A DNA stretch of 64,000 nucleotides from Alphaproteobacteria bacterium (lineage in GTDB: Bacteria > Pseudomonadota > Alphaproteobacteria > Sphingomonadales > Sphingomonadaceae): contig JAUIIG010000001.1 in NCBI GenBank assembly GCA_030431875.1, positions 101,539 through 165,538 of the forward strand, given 5' to 3'. The translations under genes and the position numbers were made by a program. The notes under the pieces were generated by a model. That model was not told the origin of the DNA. It searched no databases and was given only the letters and a program-made list of their open reading frames with translations. Below are positions 56,351 through 64,000 of the stretch, piece after piece; position 1 is the stretch's first letter, and every line of letters starts with the position of its first letter.

Positions 56351-56638
56351 ATGGTCACACAGGTCCAGGAACGGCGCGAATGGGTGCGTGTGAAAGTGCG
56401 CGCCAAGACCGGCGGTTCGAGCGATCTCGAAGTTCTCGATATTTCCCAAGGCGGGTGCATGGTCGATTTCCATGGCTCCGCTGCACGACCCGGCGAACGG
56501 GTATTGGTGACCTTGCCAGGACTCTCCGCACTCAGCGGGGAGCTGGTCTGGGTCGAGGATGGACGCGCCGGCATCGCTTTCGAGACCCCGCTGCACGAGA
56601 CGGTGTTCGATCGGCTGCGCAGCCTTATGGCCGCCTAG
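56351..56638 (+). CDS. PilZ-domain protein (probable c-di-GMP receptor)
   Basis: A 95-residue single-domain PilZ protein. The c-di-GMP motifs are visible: RxxxR in ERREWVRVKV and (D/N)xSxxG in LDISQGGCMV. AAGGG lies about 11 bp upstream of ATG 56351; the longer TTG start at 56321 is less likely. It would link cyclic-di-GMP to some output, conceivably surface behaviour given the tad pilus in the same genome, but there is no direct link. Confidence 0.9.
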   Translation: MVTQVQERREWVRVKVRAKTGGSSDLEVLDISQGGCMVDFHGSAARPGERVLVTLPGLSALSGELVWVEDGRAGIAFETPLHETVFDRLRSLMAA

Positions 56639-56655
56639 CGCAGGCGCGCCGGAAC

Positions 56656-58317
56656 CTACTTCTTTTCCGGAATCAGTACCCCGCCGGTCGGCATGGGTCG
56701 CACGGTCTCGCGGAAGTTGCGCAGATAGCCGGTGGCCTCGGTGCGGAAGCCGGGGCTGGTGCGTTGGGCCAGTTCCTCCAGCGGCACGTCGAGATCTATC
56801 GAGCGGTTTTCTACCGAAATGCGCACCGTGTCGCCATCGCGTACCAGGCCGATGGGTGAACCCTCCTCGGCCGCTTCAGGGTGGACTTCAGCCACGGTGA
56901 GGCCCTTCAGGCACAGGCCCGAAAGCTGGCCGTCAGTGACAAAGGCCGTGGTCTTGGCAAGGCCTGCAGCATCGAGTGCAAACAGGATCAGGCTGGCACC
57001 GCCGCCCATGGCCGGGCCGCCGCGCAGGCCCTGGTTGCGGCTGATCACCACGTCACCGTCCTTGATCTCGCCCGCTTCGATGGCCTTCATGCAGCTCTGC
57101 GTGTCCTCGAACACGCGTGCGGTACCGGTGAATTCCTCGGGCCGTGATCCGTCGCGAACACCCAGGCGCACGACGGCGGTGTCCGCCAGGCTGCCCTTGA
57201 GGATGGCGATGCTCGGCCCCTTGCTGAAGGGCGCGTCGAGCGGCTGGATCACCTCCGGCCCTTCGATCTCATAGTCGGCGAGGTTCTCGCCCAGCGTCTT
57301 GCCGGTGCAGGTCATGGCCTCGGGGCTGATGCGGCTTTCGAGGCGCTTGAGCACGGCGCGCGCGCCGCCTGCATCCTCGAACTGTTCGATGCGGATGTTG
57401 CCGGTGGGGCGCACCGGACTGAGCACGGGAACGTCGCTCATCTCCTCCCACAGGGCGAAGACATCGACACCGTTCTCGGCTTCGATGGCGGTGGCCTGCA
57501 GGTGCTTGATCGCGTTGATACTGCCGCTGACCGCCAGCACAGTGGCGACGGCATTGCGGAAAGCGCCTTCGGTCAAAATGTCCCGCGGCAGGAGCTGCTC
57601 GTTCACCATTTCCACGATGCGGTGACCGGCGGCCCTGGCATTGGCCTGCATCTTGGGGCTGTTGCCGCGCACCGGCGCGTGGCCGGGCAGGGCCATGCCC
57701 AGCGCCTCGACCACCGAATGCATGGTGTTGGCCGTGGCCATGCCGGCGCAGACACCGGGGCCCATGATGGCGTTCTCTGCCATGTCGGGGATGGGGAACT
57801 TGGGTTCCTTACCGAAGATCGCGCCGACCTGTCCGGACCACACGTCTTCAACGTCCACCGGCTCGCCGTCGATCTCGCCCGCCTGCTGGTAGCCGCCAAT
57901 GACGAGGATCGTCGGGATGTTGAGCCGCGCGGCGGCCATCAGGTGACCCGGCGGGGTCTTGTCGCAGGAGGTAAGGCAGATCATGCCGTCGAGCAGCGCG
58001 CCTTCCACCTGCACTTCGATATCGTTGGCGATGATGTCGCGGCCAGCAAGGATATAGCTGCCCGCCTTGGCGGCTCCGGTGATGAAATCGCTCGGGGCAG
58101 AGGTGCGCACCTCGAACGGCACGCCGCCTGCTTCACGAATGGCTTCCTTCACCATCTTGGCGATGCCATCGAGGTGGGCATAGCAGATCGCCAGCTCGCT
58201 GGAGGAGTTCACCACCGCGATCTTGGGCTTTTCCATGTCCTCTTTCGACAGGCCCAGCGCGCGCCAGTTCGCACGGCGACCGGGATTGTTGGCGGCAAGA
58301 CTGCGCAGTTTGACCAT
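56656..58317 (-). CDS. IlvD/Edd-family dehydratase (sugar acid or dihydroxy acid)
   Basis: The 553-residue protein has family motifs CLTSCDKTPPGHLMAAARLNIPTI (cluster Cys and Lys), GVCAGMATANTMHSVVEALG, SVSGSINAIKHL-like AVSGSINAIKHLQA and the C-terminal VTDGQLSGLCLKGL. It is a [Fe-S]-dependent dehydratase. The start (KLRSLAANNPGRRANWRALG) and the adjacent MFS transporter favour a catabolic sugar-acid dehydratase over biosynthetic IlvD, but the substrate is not determined. It lies 13 bp after the MFS gene in the same operon. Confidence 0.9.
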   Translation of the reverse strand: MVKLRSLAANNPGRRANWRALGLSKEDMEKPKIAVVNSSSELAICYAHLDGIAKMVKEAIREAGGVPFEVRTSAPSDFITGAAKAGSYILAGRDIIANDIEVQVEGALLDGMICLTSCDKTPPGHLMAAARLNIPTILVIGGYQQAGEIDGEPVDVEDVWSGQVGAIFGKEPKFPIPDMAENAIMGPGVCAGMATANTMHSVVEALGMALPGHAPVRGNSPKMQANARAAGHRIVEMVNEQLLPRDILTEGAFRNAVATVLAVSGSINAIKHLQATAIEAENGVDVFALWEEMSDVPVLSPVRPTGNIRIEQFEDAGGARAVLKRLESRISPEAMTCTGKTLGENLADYEIEGPEVIQPLDAPFSKGPSIAILKGSLADTAVVRLGVRDGSRPEEFTGTARVFEDTQSCMKAIEAGEIKDGDVVISRNQGLRGGPAMGGGASLILFALDAAGLAKTTAFVTDGQLSGLCLKGLTVAEVHPEAAEEGSPIGLVRDGDTVRISVENRSIDLDVPLEELAQRTSPGFRTEATGYLRNFRETVRPMPTGGVLIPEKK

Positions 58318-58330
58318 TGGGGATCTGTTC

Positions 58331-59734
58331 CTATTCGGCGGGTTGTGCGGCGGGTGCGCTCTGGCTCTGGGGCAGGCGCTTCACGAAGACGGACAGCGCC
58401 AGGATGCAGACCACGATCCCCGCCAGGCAGAAAGCGGTGAAGACATAGCCCTCGCGCGCGCCGGACGCGCCTTGCAGGAAGCCCGCGCCGGAGCCGATGA
58501 AAGGTGCCGAAACGGCGCCGAACTTGGCCATGAAGCTGGCCCAGCCGCCGCCGAAGCTGCGCACCGCGCTGGGGTAATAGACGCTGGTGATCGAAATCAC
58601 TGCTGCGTGGCCTGCACCGACGAAGATCGCACCGATCAGCAGGACGGCAGCCAGTTCTGCGCCGCCGGCAACATAGCCGGTGCCTACCAGCAAGGCGATG
58701 GGGATGCCGGCCAGCGGTGCCAGCGCAATCCAGCCCGGGCCGCGTTTCTCGGTCATGGCCAGCAGCACCACGCCGCCGATGGCGCCCACGATGCCGCTTG
58801 CGCCCGCCAGCCACGCGGCATCCTCGCGAGCGAGGCCGAGTGCTTCCATGAACAGCACGCCGTAAGCGTTCTTCAGGTAGATCGCCACGCTGGAGAAGAA
58901 GTAGGCAGCCCAGATCAGCGGGGTGACAAACAGCAGCGCTCCCACGAACAGTTCACGCCACTTCTTGAACGGATTCTCGCTCTTGGTGGTCTCGCGTTCG
59001 TCGCTTAGGGCGAAGTGGTCGTAGGCGGCGAGGTCGGCAGACTTGTCGAAGCGCGCCAGGGCCATGCGGATGCGCTCGGGCGACTTGCCCTTGGCGGTCA
59101 GCCAACGGCCGCTTTCCGGCAGGGTGAACAGCAGGATCACGGCGAAGACGCCGGTCATGGCGCCGCAGACCCAGAAGATGCCCTGCCAGCCCCAGCCAAG
59201 GCCGGTTTCCGGCGCCACCCAGTTGGCGATGGGGGCTGCCGAGGAGGCGCCGAAGCTGAAGCCCAGCATGATGATCGTCACGCTGGTGGCGCGCATGGAC
59301 TTGGGCATGCCTTCGATACTGAGGGCCCAGACCGGTGCCAGCAGGCCGCCAATGGCAAGGCCTGATACGAAGCGCAGTATTGTCACCATTTCCGGTGTTG
59401 TCGCAAAGCCGACCGAGGTGGTGAGGATTGCGCTGCCGAAGGTGCAAGCGATGATCACCGGCCGTCGTCCGATGCGATCCGCGATATAGGCGCCGAAAAG
59501 CGATCCGATCATCTGCCCGGCGTTGCCGGCAGCGGCTAGCCAGGCGGTGGCGTCGTCATCCACGCCCCATTCGTCACGAATGTAAGGCAGGGCATAGGGC
59601 AGGGCGGTAAAGTCCTGCCCGTCGAAGAATGTCACGAGACTGCACAGGATCAGCAGGTAGACATGATAGCGGTTGAAACCGCGATCTTGCAGGAACTGCG
59701 ATACGTCCAGCGTGCGTCCAGCCGCTGTGGCCAT
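58331..59734 (-). CDS. MFS transporter (aromatic acid/sugar acid:H+ symporter type)
   Basis: The 467-residue, twelve-helix protein has the TM1 motif FFDGQDFTALPYALPYI (DGxD as in AAHS transporters) and loop 2-3 motif GAYIADRIGRRPVI. ATG 59734 is chosen, with AGAGGTAGAGG upstream; the track start at 59752 adds six residues. It is co-operonic with the IlvD/Edd dehydratase, suggesting uptake of that enzyme's acid substrate or of an aromatic acid. Confidence 0.88.
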   Translation of the reverse strand: MATAAGRTLDVSQFLQDRGFNRYHVYLLILCSLVTFFDGQDFTALPYALPYIRDEWGVDDDATAWLAAAGNAGQMIGSLFGAYIADRIGRRPVIIACTFGSAILTTSVGFATTPEMVTILRFVSGLAIGGLLAPVWALSIEGMPKSMRATSVTIIMLGFSFGASSAAPIANWVAPETGLGWGWQGIFWVCGAMTGVFAVILLFTLPESGRWLTAKGKSPERIRMALARFDKSADLAAYDHFALSDERETTKSENPFKKWRELFVGALLFVTPLIWAAYFFSSVAIYLKNAYGVLFMEALGLAREDAAWLAGASGIVGAIGGVVLLAMTEKRGPGWIALAPLAGIPIALLVGTGYVAGGAELAAVLLIGAIFVGAGHAAVISITSVYYPSAVRSFGGGWASFMAKFGAVSAPFIGSGAGFLQGASGAREGYVFTAFCLAGIVVCILALSVFVKRLPQSQSAPAAQPAE

Positions 59735-59806
59735 CGACCCTCTACCTCTCACCCATTTGATTTTGTCCGGCAGAGCCTAGTGCGCATTGGGCCAGCGCGC
59801 CAGCCC

Positions 59807-60628
59807 CTAGCTGGCATCCTCTTCGGCCCAGTTGAGCTCGCGCAGGTAACGATCGAGATTGTCGGCTTTCGGCGCATTTCCGCGGAACATCAGCGGCCGG
59901 TCGTCGGCGAGGCGATAGCCGCCCTCGGGAGCCGTTTCGACCAGCGCCTCGCAACCGGCCAGCGCCAGTTTCGAACGCAGGCGCGAGACGTGGACCTCGA
60001 CGCTGTTCGTCTCCGGCTCATGGTTGATGCGCCAGACATCGGCGAGCAGCTGCTTGCGCGTTACCCGCTCGCCGGGATTGTCCGACAGCCGCCACAGCAG
60101 TCCGAACTCGCGCGGGTGCAGGCCCAGCCAGTGTCCGGCGATCCGGGCGTCGCGGTGGAACAGGTCCAGCGTCAGCTCGCCAAGGTCGCGCCAGCGCGGC
60201 AGCATGCCGAACATGTCCGCCACCCGCTCGGCGCGGGCGTGCAGCTCACGCAGGCTGGTATCGGCGGACAGGGCCTCGGCCACGCCAAGCGAAAGCAGCT
60301 GCGCGCGCTCGGCAGGCTCTTCCACGCCCAGCATCAGCAGGCGCCAGGCGGGACGGTCAGCTTCTGCCAGGGCATGGCGTTCATGTGCGGCAATGTGACG
60401 GGTATCGCAGACGAGCACGTGCCGGCATTCAGCACGGCAGCCGCCCTCGCCGCGGCACAGGTCCCAGCCGGTGCGGCGCAAGTCCCACTGCTCGGGAGGC
60501 TCCTGTGTGCCGGCAATCCACCCGAAAAACGCCAATAGCGACTCCGTCTCTTTGCCCCTTCGAGACAAGGCAGCAGTATTGGCAGCCCGATGCAATTGCG
60601 TAGTCAACACAATACACCGGGCGGCCAA
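59807..60628 (-). CDS. Winged-helix (OmpR-type effector) transcriptional regulator
   Basis: The 273-residue ORF has a C-terminal Trans_reg_C winged helix (HPREFGLLWRLSDNPGERVTRKQLLADVW, TNSVEVHVSRLRSKLALAG). The N-terminal half has no clear phospho-acceptor receiver signature; instead there is a Cys cluster (DLCRGEGGCRAECRHV) and a domain resembling a degenerate receiver. The start is uncertain: TTG 60628 is the longest, GTG 60610 is possible, and neither has a good ribosome binding site. It follows alaC by 13 bp and may be co-transcribed. Confidence 0.75.
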   Translation of the reverse strand: MAARCIVLTTQLHRAANTAALSRRGKETESLLAFFGWIAGTQEPPEQWDLRRTGWDLCRGEGGCRAECRHVLVCDTRHIAAHERHALAEADRPAWRLLMLGVEEPAERAQLLSLGVAEALSADTSLRELHARAERVADMFGMLPRWRDLGELTLDLFHRDARIAGHWLGLHPREFGLLWRLSDNPGERVTRKQLLADVWRINHEPETNSVEVHVSRLRSKLALAGCEALVETAPEGGYRLADDRPLMFRGNAPKADNLDRYLRELNWAEEDAS

Positions 60629-60641
60629 TGATGGCGGGCGC

Positions 60642-61841
60642 TCAGGTTCCGGCGGTATTCACGCCCATGTCCTGCAGGTAGCGCTTCACGTTGCGCGCTG
60701 CCTGCCGCAGCCGTTGTTCGTTCTCGACCATGGCGATGCGGACGTATCCTTCGCCATCCTCGCCGTAACCCACGCCCGGTGCCACCGCGACCTCGGCATG
60801 GGTAAGCAACTGCTTGGAAAATTCCAGGCTGCCCATCTCCTTGAGCGCGGGCGGCAAGGGTGCCCAGGCGAACATGGAGGCGGGCGGCGGCGGGATGTCC
60901 CAACCGGCGCGGCCAAAGGCTTCCACCATCACGTCACGCCGCTTGTGATACATCTGCCGGTTCTGTTCGACATAGTCCTGCGGGCCGTTCAGTGCGGCAC
61001 AGGCGGCGGCCTGGATGGGCGTGAAGGCGCCATAGTCGATATAGCTCTTCACCCGCGTCATGGCCGCGATCAGCGTCTGGTTGCCCACGGCAAAGCCCAT
61101 ACGCCAGCCGGCCATGCCATAGGTCTTGGAGAGGCTGGTGAACTCGACGGCCACGTCCTTCGCTCCCGGCACCTGCAGGATCGAGGGCGTCGGCTTGCCG
61201 TCGTAGTAGAGCTCCGAATAGGCGAGGTCGGACAGGATCCAGACCTTGTGGAACTTGGCCCAGTCGACCAGCTTGGCGTAGAATTCGAGGTCCACCACTT
61301 CGGCCGTCGGGTTGCTGGGGAAGTTCACCACCAGCACCGTGGGGCGTGGAACGGTGAAGTTCATCGCCGCTTCCAGCGCTTCCCAGTACTTGTCGTCCGG
61401 CGTGGTCGGCACCGAGCGGATCGAGGCCCCGGCGATGATGAAGCCGAAGGTGTGGATCGGGTAGCTGGGATTGGGCGCCATGATCGTGTCGCCCGGCGCA
61501 GTGATCGCCGTGGCAAGGCTGGCGAGGCCCTCCTTGGAGCCGAGCGTCACCACCACTTCGTTCTCAGGGTCGAGCTCGACCCCGAAGCGGCGCTCGTAAT
61601 AGTTGGCCTGGGCCTTGCGCAGGCCGGGGATGCCCTTCGACTGCGAATAGCCGTGGGCGTCGGGCTTCTGTGCCACCTCGCACAATTTGTCGATGACATG
61701 CTTGGGCGGCGGCTGGTCGGGATTACCCATGCCAAGGTCGATGATGTCGCGACCTTCCGCTCGCGCGGCCGCTCGCATCGCGTTCACTTCGGCGATGACA
61801 TAAGGCGGCAGTCGCTTGATGCGGTAAAATTGGTCGTCCAT
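60642..61841 (-). CDS. alaC: AlaC-type alanine/glutamate aminotransferase
   Basis: The 399-residue class I/II PLP enzyme has IIDLGMGNPDQPPPKHV, the Asn/Asp pair in FPSNPTAEVV and LSDLAYSELYYDG, and the PLP lysine in SLSKTYGMAGWRMGFAVG. It closely fits AlaC (glutamate-pyruvate aminotransferase), although LL-diaminopimelate aminotransferases share many motifs. ATG 61841 has AGAAGGA 6 bp upstream and begins at the conserved FYRIKRLPPYV; the track start at 61913 is not needed. It is divergent from phaC. Confidence 0.88.
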   Translation of the reverse strand: MDDQFYRIKRLPPYVIAEVNAMRAAARAEGRDIIDLGMGNPDQPPPKHVIDKLCEVAQKPDAHGYSQSKGIPGLRKAQANYYERRFGVELDPENEVVVTLGSKEGLASLATAITAPGDTIMAPNPSYPIHTFGFIIAGASIRSVPTTPDDKYWEALEAAMNFTVPRPTVLVVNFPSNPTAEVVDLEFYAKLVDWAKFHKVWILSDLAYSELYYDGKPTPSILQVPGAKDVAVEFTSLSKTYGMAGWRMGFAVGNQTLIAAMTRVKSYIDYGAFTPIQAAACAALNGPQDYVEQNRQMYHKRRDVMVEAFGRAGWDIPPPPASMFAWAPLPPALKEMGSLEFSKQLLTHAEVAVAPGVGYGEDGEGYVRIAMVENEQRLRQAARNVKRYLQDMGVNTAGT

Positions 61842-62002
61842 CGTATCCTTCTCTGGTTGATCCCGCATTATTGCAGGCAGGGCCTCTCTGAATGAAACAA
61901 AGGCGCAGTGCAACGCGGCATCAACGCATGATCTGCTAAGGGCCTATGAGTTTGCGGCCTCAGGCTCCCAATTGTCACAATTCCGATTATAAGGGCCGCG
62001 AG

Positions 62003-63865
62003 ATGGCCAAAGACCCCAAGAACGGCAACGAAGCCGCGGATATCTTCACCGAAATGCTCCGCATGCAGGGCGAGGCCGCGCGTCAGATGATGCAGACCTT
62101 CGCCCCGCAGGCTGCCGACAAGGTGCCCGACGAAAGTGCGATCGACGCCATGGGGCAGGCGATGATGGAGTTCCAGCAGACCTGGCTGCAGTTCTGCCTG
62201 CCCGAAAACGAACGCCCCGCGCCCATGCTCTCGAGCCCCGCCAATTGGATGGAGGCCATGCGCCAGTGGACCTCTGCCATCCCCATGCTCGATCCGCAGG
62301 CGCAGCAGCAGATGTGGGCCGATGGCATGCAGCTATGGCAGGACTTGCTGACGAAATATTCCGAAGCAGGGGAGGGCGAGGAAGCCCAGCTGCCATTCAA
62401 GGATCGCCGTTTCGCCGACAAGGCCTGGCGTGACCAGCCGGTCTTCGCGCTGATCCACCAGACCTACTTGTTGTTTGCCGAGCGGCTGGCGCAGAACATC
62501 GACCATGCCGAGGGGCTAAGCGAGGAAGACCGCGCCAACCTGCGCTTCGCCACGCAAGGCGTGCTCGATGCGATGAGCCCGGCCAACTTTCCGCTGATGA
62601 ACCCGGTGGTGCTGGAACGCACGATGGAGACGCGCGGCGAGAACCTGGTGCGCGGGCTGGAACGCCTGACCGCCGATCTCGAGCGCGGCCAGCTCACCCA
62701 CACCGACACCAGCAAGTTCAAACTTGGAGAGAACGTCGCCACCACGCCCGGCAAGGTGATCTACGAGACCGAGCTATTCCAGCTGATCCAGTATTCGCCC
62801 ACCACCGAAGAGGTGATGGAGACGCCGCTGCTGATCTTCCCGCCGTGGATCAACCGTTTCTACATCCTCGACCTCAACGAGAAGAAGAGCTTCGTGCGCT
62901 GGGCGGTGGACCAGGGCATTACCGTGTGCCTCGTGTCCTGGCGTTCGGTAGACGAAAGCCTGACCCATATTGATTGGGACGACTACTTCCGCGCGCAAAT
63001 GGAAGCGATCGACGTGGTGATCGAGCGGCTGAAGGTGCCGAGCGTGCACGCCATTGGCTATTGCGTTGCGGGCACCACCTTGGCGGGAACGCTGGCCGTG
63101 CTCGCGCGGCGCGGACAGGCGGACAAGGTGAAAAGTGCCACCTTCTTTACCGCACAGGTGGACTTCGAGCACGCGGGCGACCTCAAGCTGTTCGTTGACG
63201 ACGGGAAGCTGGAATTCATCCGCCAGGCTTCGAAGGGCGGCTACCTCGACGGGCGCTACCTTGCTGCCACCTTCAACATGCTGCGCGGGTCGGACTTGAT
63301 CTGGAACTACGTGGTCAACCACTACCTGCTGGGCGAGGACTATCCGGCCTTCGACCTGCTGTTCTGGAACGGCGATGTCACCAACCTGCCGGCCAAGTGG
63401 CACGCGGCGTACCTGCGCGACCTGTACAAGGACAACCTGATGGTGGTGCCGAATGCGCTGGGCGCGGACGGCACCGAGATCGACCTGCGCCTGATCAAGA
63501 CGCCGTGCTACATCCAGGCGGGGCGTGAGGATCATATCGCCCCTCCGCAAAGCGTGTTCGAGGCGCTGAAGCATTTCAGCGGCGACAACCGCTTCGTCAT
63601 GGCCGGCAGCGGCCACATCGCCGGCGTGGTCAATCCGCCTTCCGCCAATAAGTACCAGTACTGGACCAATGACGGCGAGTTCGCCTCGCTGGAAGAATTT
63701 GTTGCCGGGGCATCCGAGCATCCCGGCAGCTGGTGGCCAGACTGGCTGGCCTGGCTCGAATCGCAGGATGGCAAGCGCGTCAAAGCCAAGGGGCGGCGCA
63801 AGCCGGGCAGCAAGTCCAACCCGGCAATCGAGGATGCTCCGGGCCGCTATGTAAAGACGCGCTAG
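62003..63865 (+). CDS. phaC: Class I poly(3-hydroxyalkanoate) synthase
   Basis: At 620 residues this is a normal class I PhaC. The N-terminal domain (about 20-200) precedes the alpha/beta-hydrolase core. The lipase-like box is AIGYCVAGTTLAG, with nucleophile C354; D510 (GREDHIAPP) and H538 (GSGHIAGV) complete the triad. The usual GG after CV is AG here, which occurs in sphingomonad enzymes. ATG 62003 has AAGGG upstream. A promoter and an apparent phasin start follow at the window edge, as in typical PHA loci. Confidence 0.95.
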   Translation: MAKDPKNGNEAADIFTEMLRMQGEAARQMMQTFAPQAADKVPDESAIDAMGQAMMEFQQTWLQFCLPENERPAPMLSSPANWMEAMRQWTSAIPMLDPQAQQQMWADGMQLWQDLLTKYSEAGEGEEAQLPFKDRRFADKAWRDQPVFALIHQTYLLFAERLAQNIDHAEGLSEEDRANLRFATQGVLDAMSPANFPLMNPVVLERTMETRGENLVRGLERLTADLERGQLTHTDTSKFKLGENVATTPGKVIYETELFQLIQYSPTTEEVMETPLLIFPPWINRFYILDLNEKKSFVRWAVDQGITVCLVSWRSVDESLTHIDWDDYFRAQMEAIDVVIERLKVPSVHAIGYCVAGTTLAGTLAVLARRGQADKVKSATFFTAQVDFEHAGDLKLFVDDGKLEFIRQASKGGYLDGRYLAATFNMLRGSDLIWNYVVNHYLLGEDYPAFDLLFWNGDVTNLPAKWHAAYLRDLYKDNLMVVPNALGADGTEIDLRLIKTPCYIQAGREDHIAPPQSVFEALKHFSGDNRFVMAGSGHIAGVVNPPSANKYQYWTNDGEFASLEEFVAGASEHPGSWWPDWLAWLESQDGKRVKAKGRRKPGSKSNPAIEDAPGRYVKTR

Positions 63866-63903
63866 CCAGCCAAGCTACTGAAAAACAAGCAGGTCACAGC
63901 GTT

Positions 63904-63966
63904 TTGTGCACTGCAACATAATCCTTGACTTCGCATGTGCACAAACATATATTGTGCATCGCAACA
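63904..63966 (+). promoter_or_regulatory. Promoter with paired PhaR-like operator repeats downstream of phaC
   Basis: A -35 TTGACT (63925-63930) and -10 TATATT (63948-63953) are 17 bp apart. Two 15-bp repeats, TTGTGCACTGCAACA (63904-63918) and TTGTGCATCGCAACA (63952-63966), differ at two positions and lie just upstream of the -35 and across the -10. A third TTGTGCA on the minus strand lies in the spacer. TGC/GCA-rich sites of this kind are known for PhaR, the PHA-responsive repressor of phasin genes; the match here is by pattern. Confidence 0.75.
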
Positions 63967-63984
63967 AAGGGTCGTGAGTGGTTC

Positions 63985-64000
63985 ATGACCGTAATCGAAG
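63985..64000 (+). CDS. Start of a gene cut by the window edge (probable phasin)
   Basis: Only ATG and four further codons (MTVIE) are visible, 32 bp after the -10 element of the promoter above. Position after phaC and the PhaR-like operators suggest a phasin granule-coating protein, but the visible residues alone cannot show this. Confidence 0.35.

Overview
The window is about 64 kb of GC-rich bacterial chromosome (only chromosomal features seen: no phage, transposase, CRISPR or rRNA). Gene content points to an alphaproteobacterium of the order Sphingomonadales, most likely an Erythrobacteraceae/Sphingomonadaceae member: an EcfG/NepR general stress module, a Tad (Flp) pilus locus in the sphingomonad arrangement, a CioAB-type bd oxidase with a DUF2474 companion, class I PHA synthase, a small sphingomonad-type helix-turn-helix protein and secreted propeller-amidohydrolases. 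This placement is inference from gene families; no 16S is present.

Layout. (1) 1-1090: end of a sensor kinase and its FixJ/NarL-type response regulator. (2) 1484-12867, all on +: complete tad locus (flp, cpaB, cpaC, small lipoprotein, tadG-like, two tadE-like, cpaE, cpaF, tadB, tadC, tadD, cpaA), then a DUF2147 protein and tRNA-Gln. (3) 13533-17245 on -: a second, secretion-less TadE/TadE/TadG(vWA) operon with a small acidic secreted protein. (4) 17485-24906 on -: a periplasmic propeller-amidohydrolase and the biotin operon bioB-F-D-A. (5) 25253-28830 on +: cydA-cydB-DUF2474 oxidase and a LOG-family protein. (6) 28875-29674: two clusters of palindromic repeats flanking a small HTH gene. (7) 29676-34581: thiD, DUF1272, glmM, sodB, a secreted protein, an AI-2E family transporter. 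(8) 34653-37384: ecfG and nepR (nepR is absent from the supplied ORF track) divergent from a CHASE-type HWE/HisKA_2 kinase, with an EcfG-consensus promoter between them. (9) 37424-42184: modABC convergent with a molybdenum hydroxylase pair (iorA/iorB type). (10) 42361-46436: thioredoxin 2, a beta-CASP-type MBL hydrolase and two divergent L,D-transpeptidase-family genes. (11) 46433-54370: aromatic catabolism: pobR/pobA, a secreted G8/beta-helix protein, a two-subunit hydroquinone 1,2-dioxygenase and a divergent aldehyde dehydrogenase. (12) 54499-64000: tRNA-Thr, tRNA-Cys, an FAD oxidoreductase, a PilZ protein, an IlvD/Edd dehydratase with an MFS transporter, a winged-helix regulator, an alaC-type aminotransferase, PHA synthase, and at the very edge a well-formed promoter with paired operator-like repeats leading into a gene that is probably a phasin.

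How it fits together: the tad genes build a surface adhesion pilus; the bd oxidase, SOD and EcfG module address respiration and stress; modABC supplies molybdate for the adjacent hydroxylase; PobA (to protocatechuate) and hydroquinone dioxygenase plus semialdehyde dehydrogenase (towards maleylacetate) give two entry routes for aromatic carbon, with PHA as a carbon store. Most operons show 1-8 bp stop/start overlaps, so translational coupling is widespread. The observations I would check first are the overlapping two-way GSR promoter, the PHA-edge operator pair, the secreted G8/beta-helix protein, the second Tad-minor-pilin operon with a vWA protein, and the palindrome clusters around the HTH gene.
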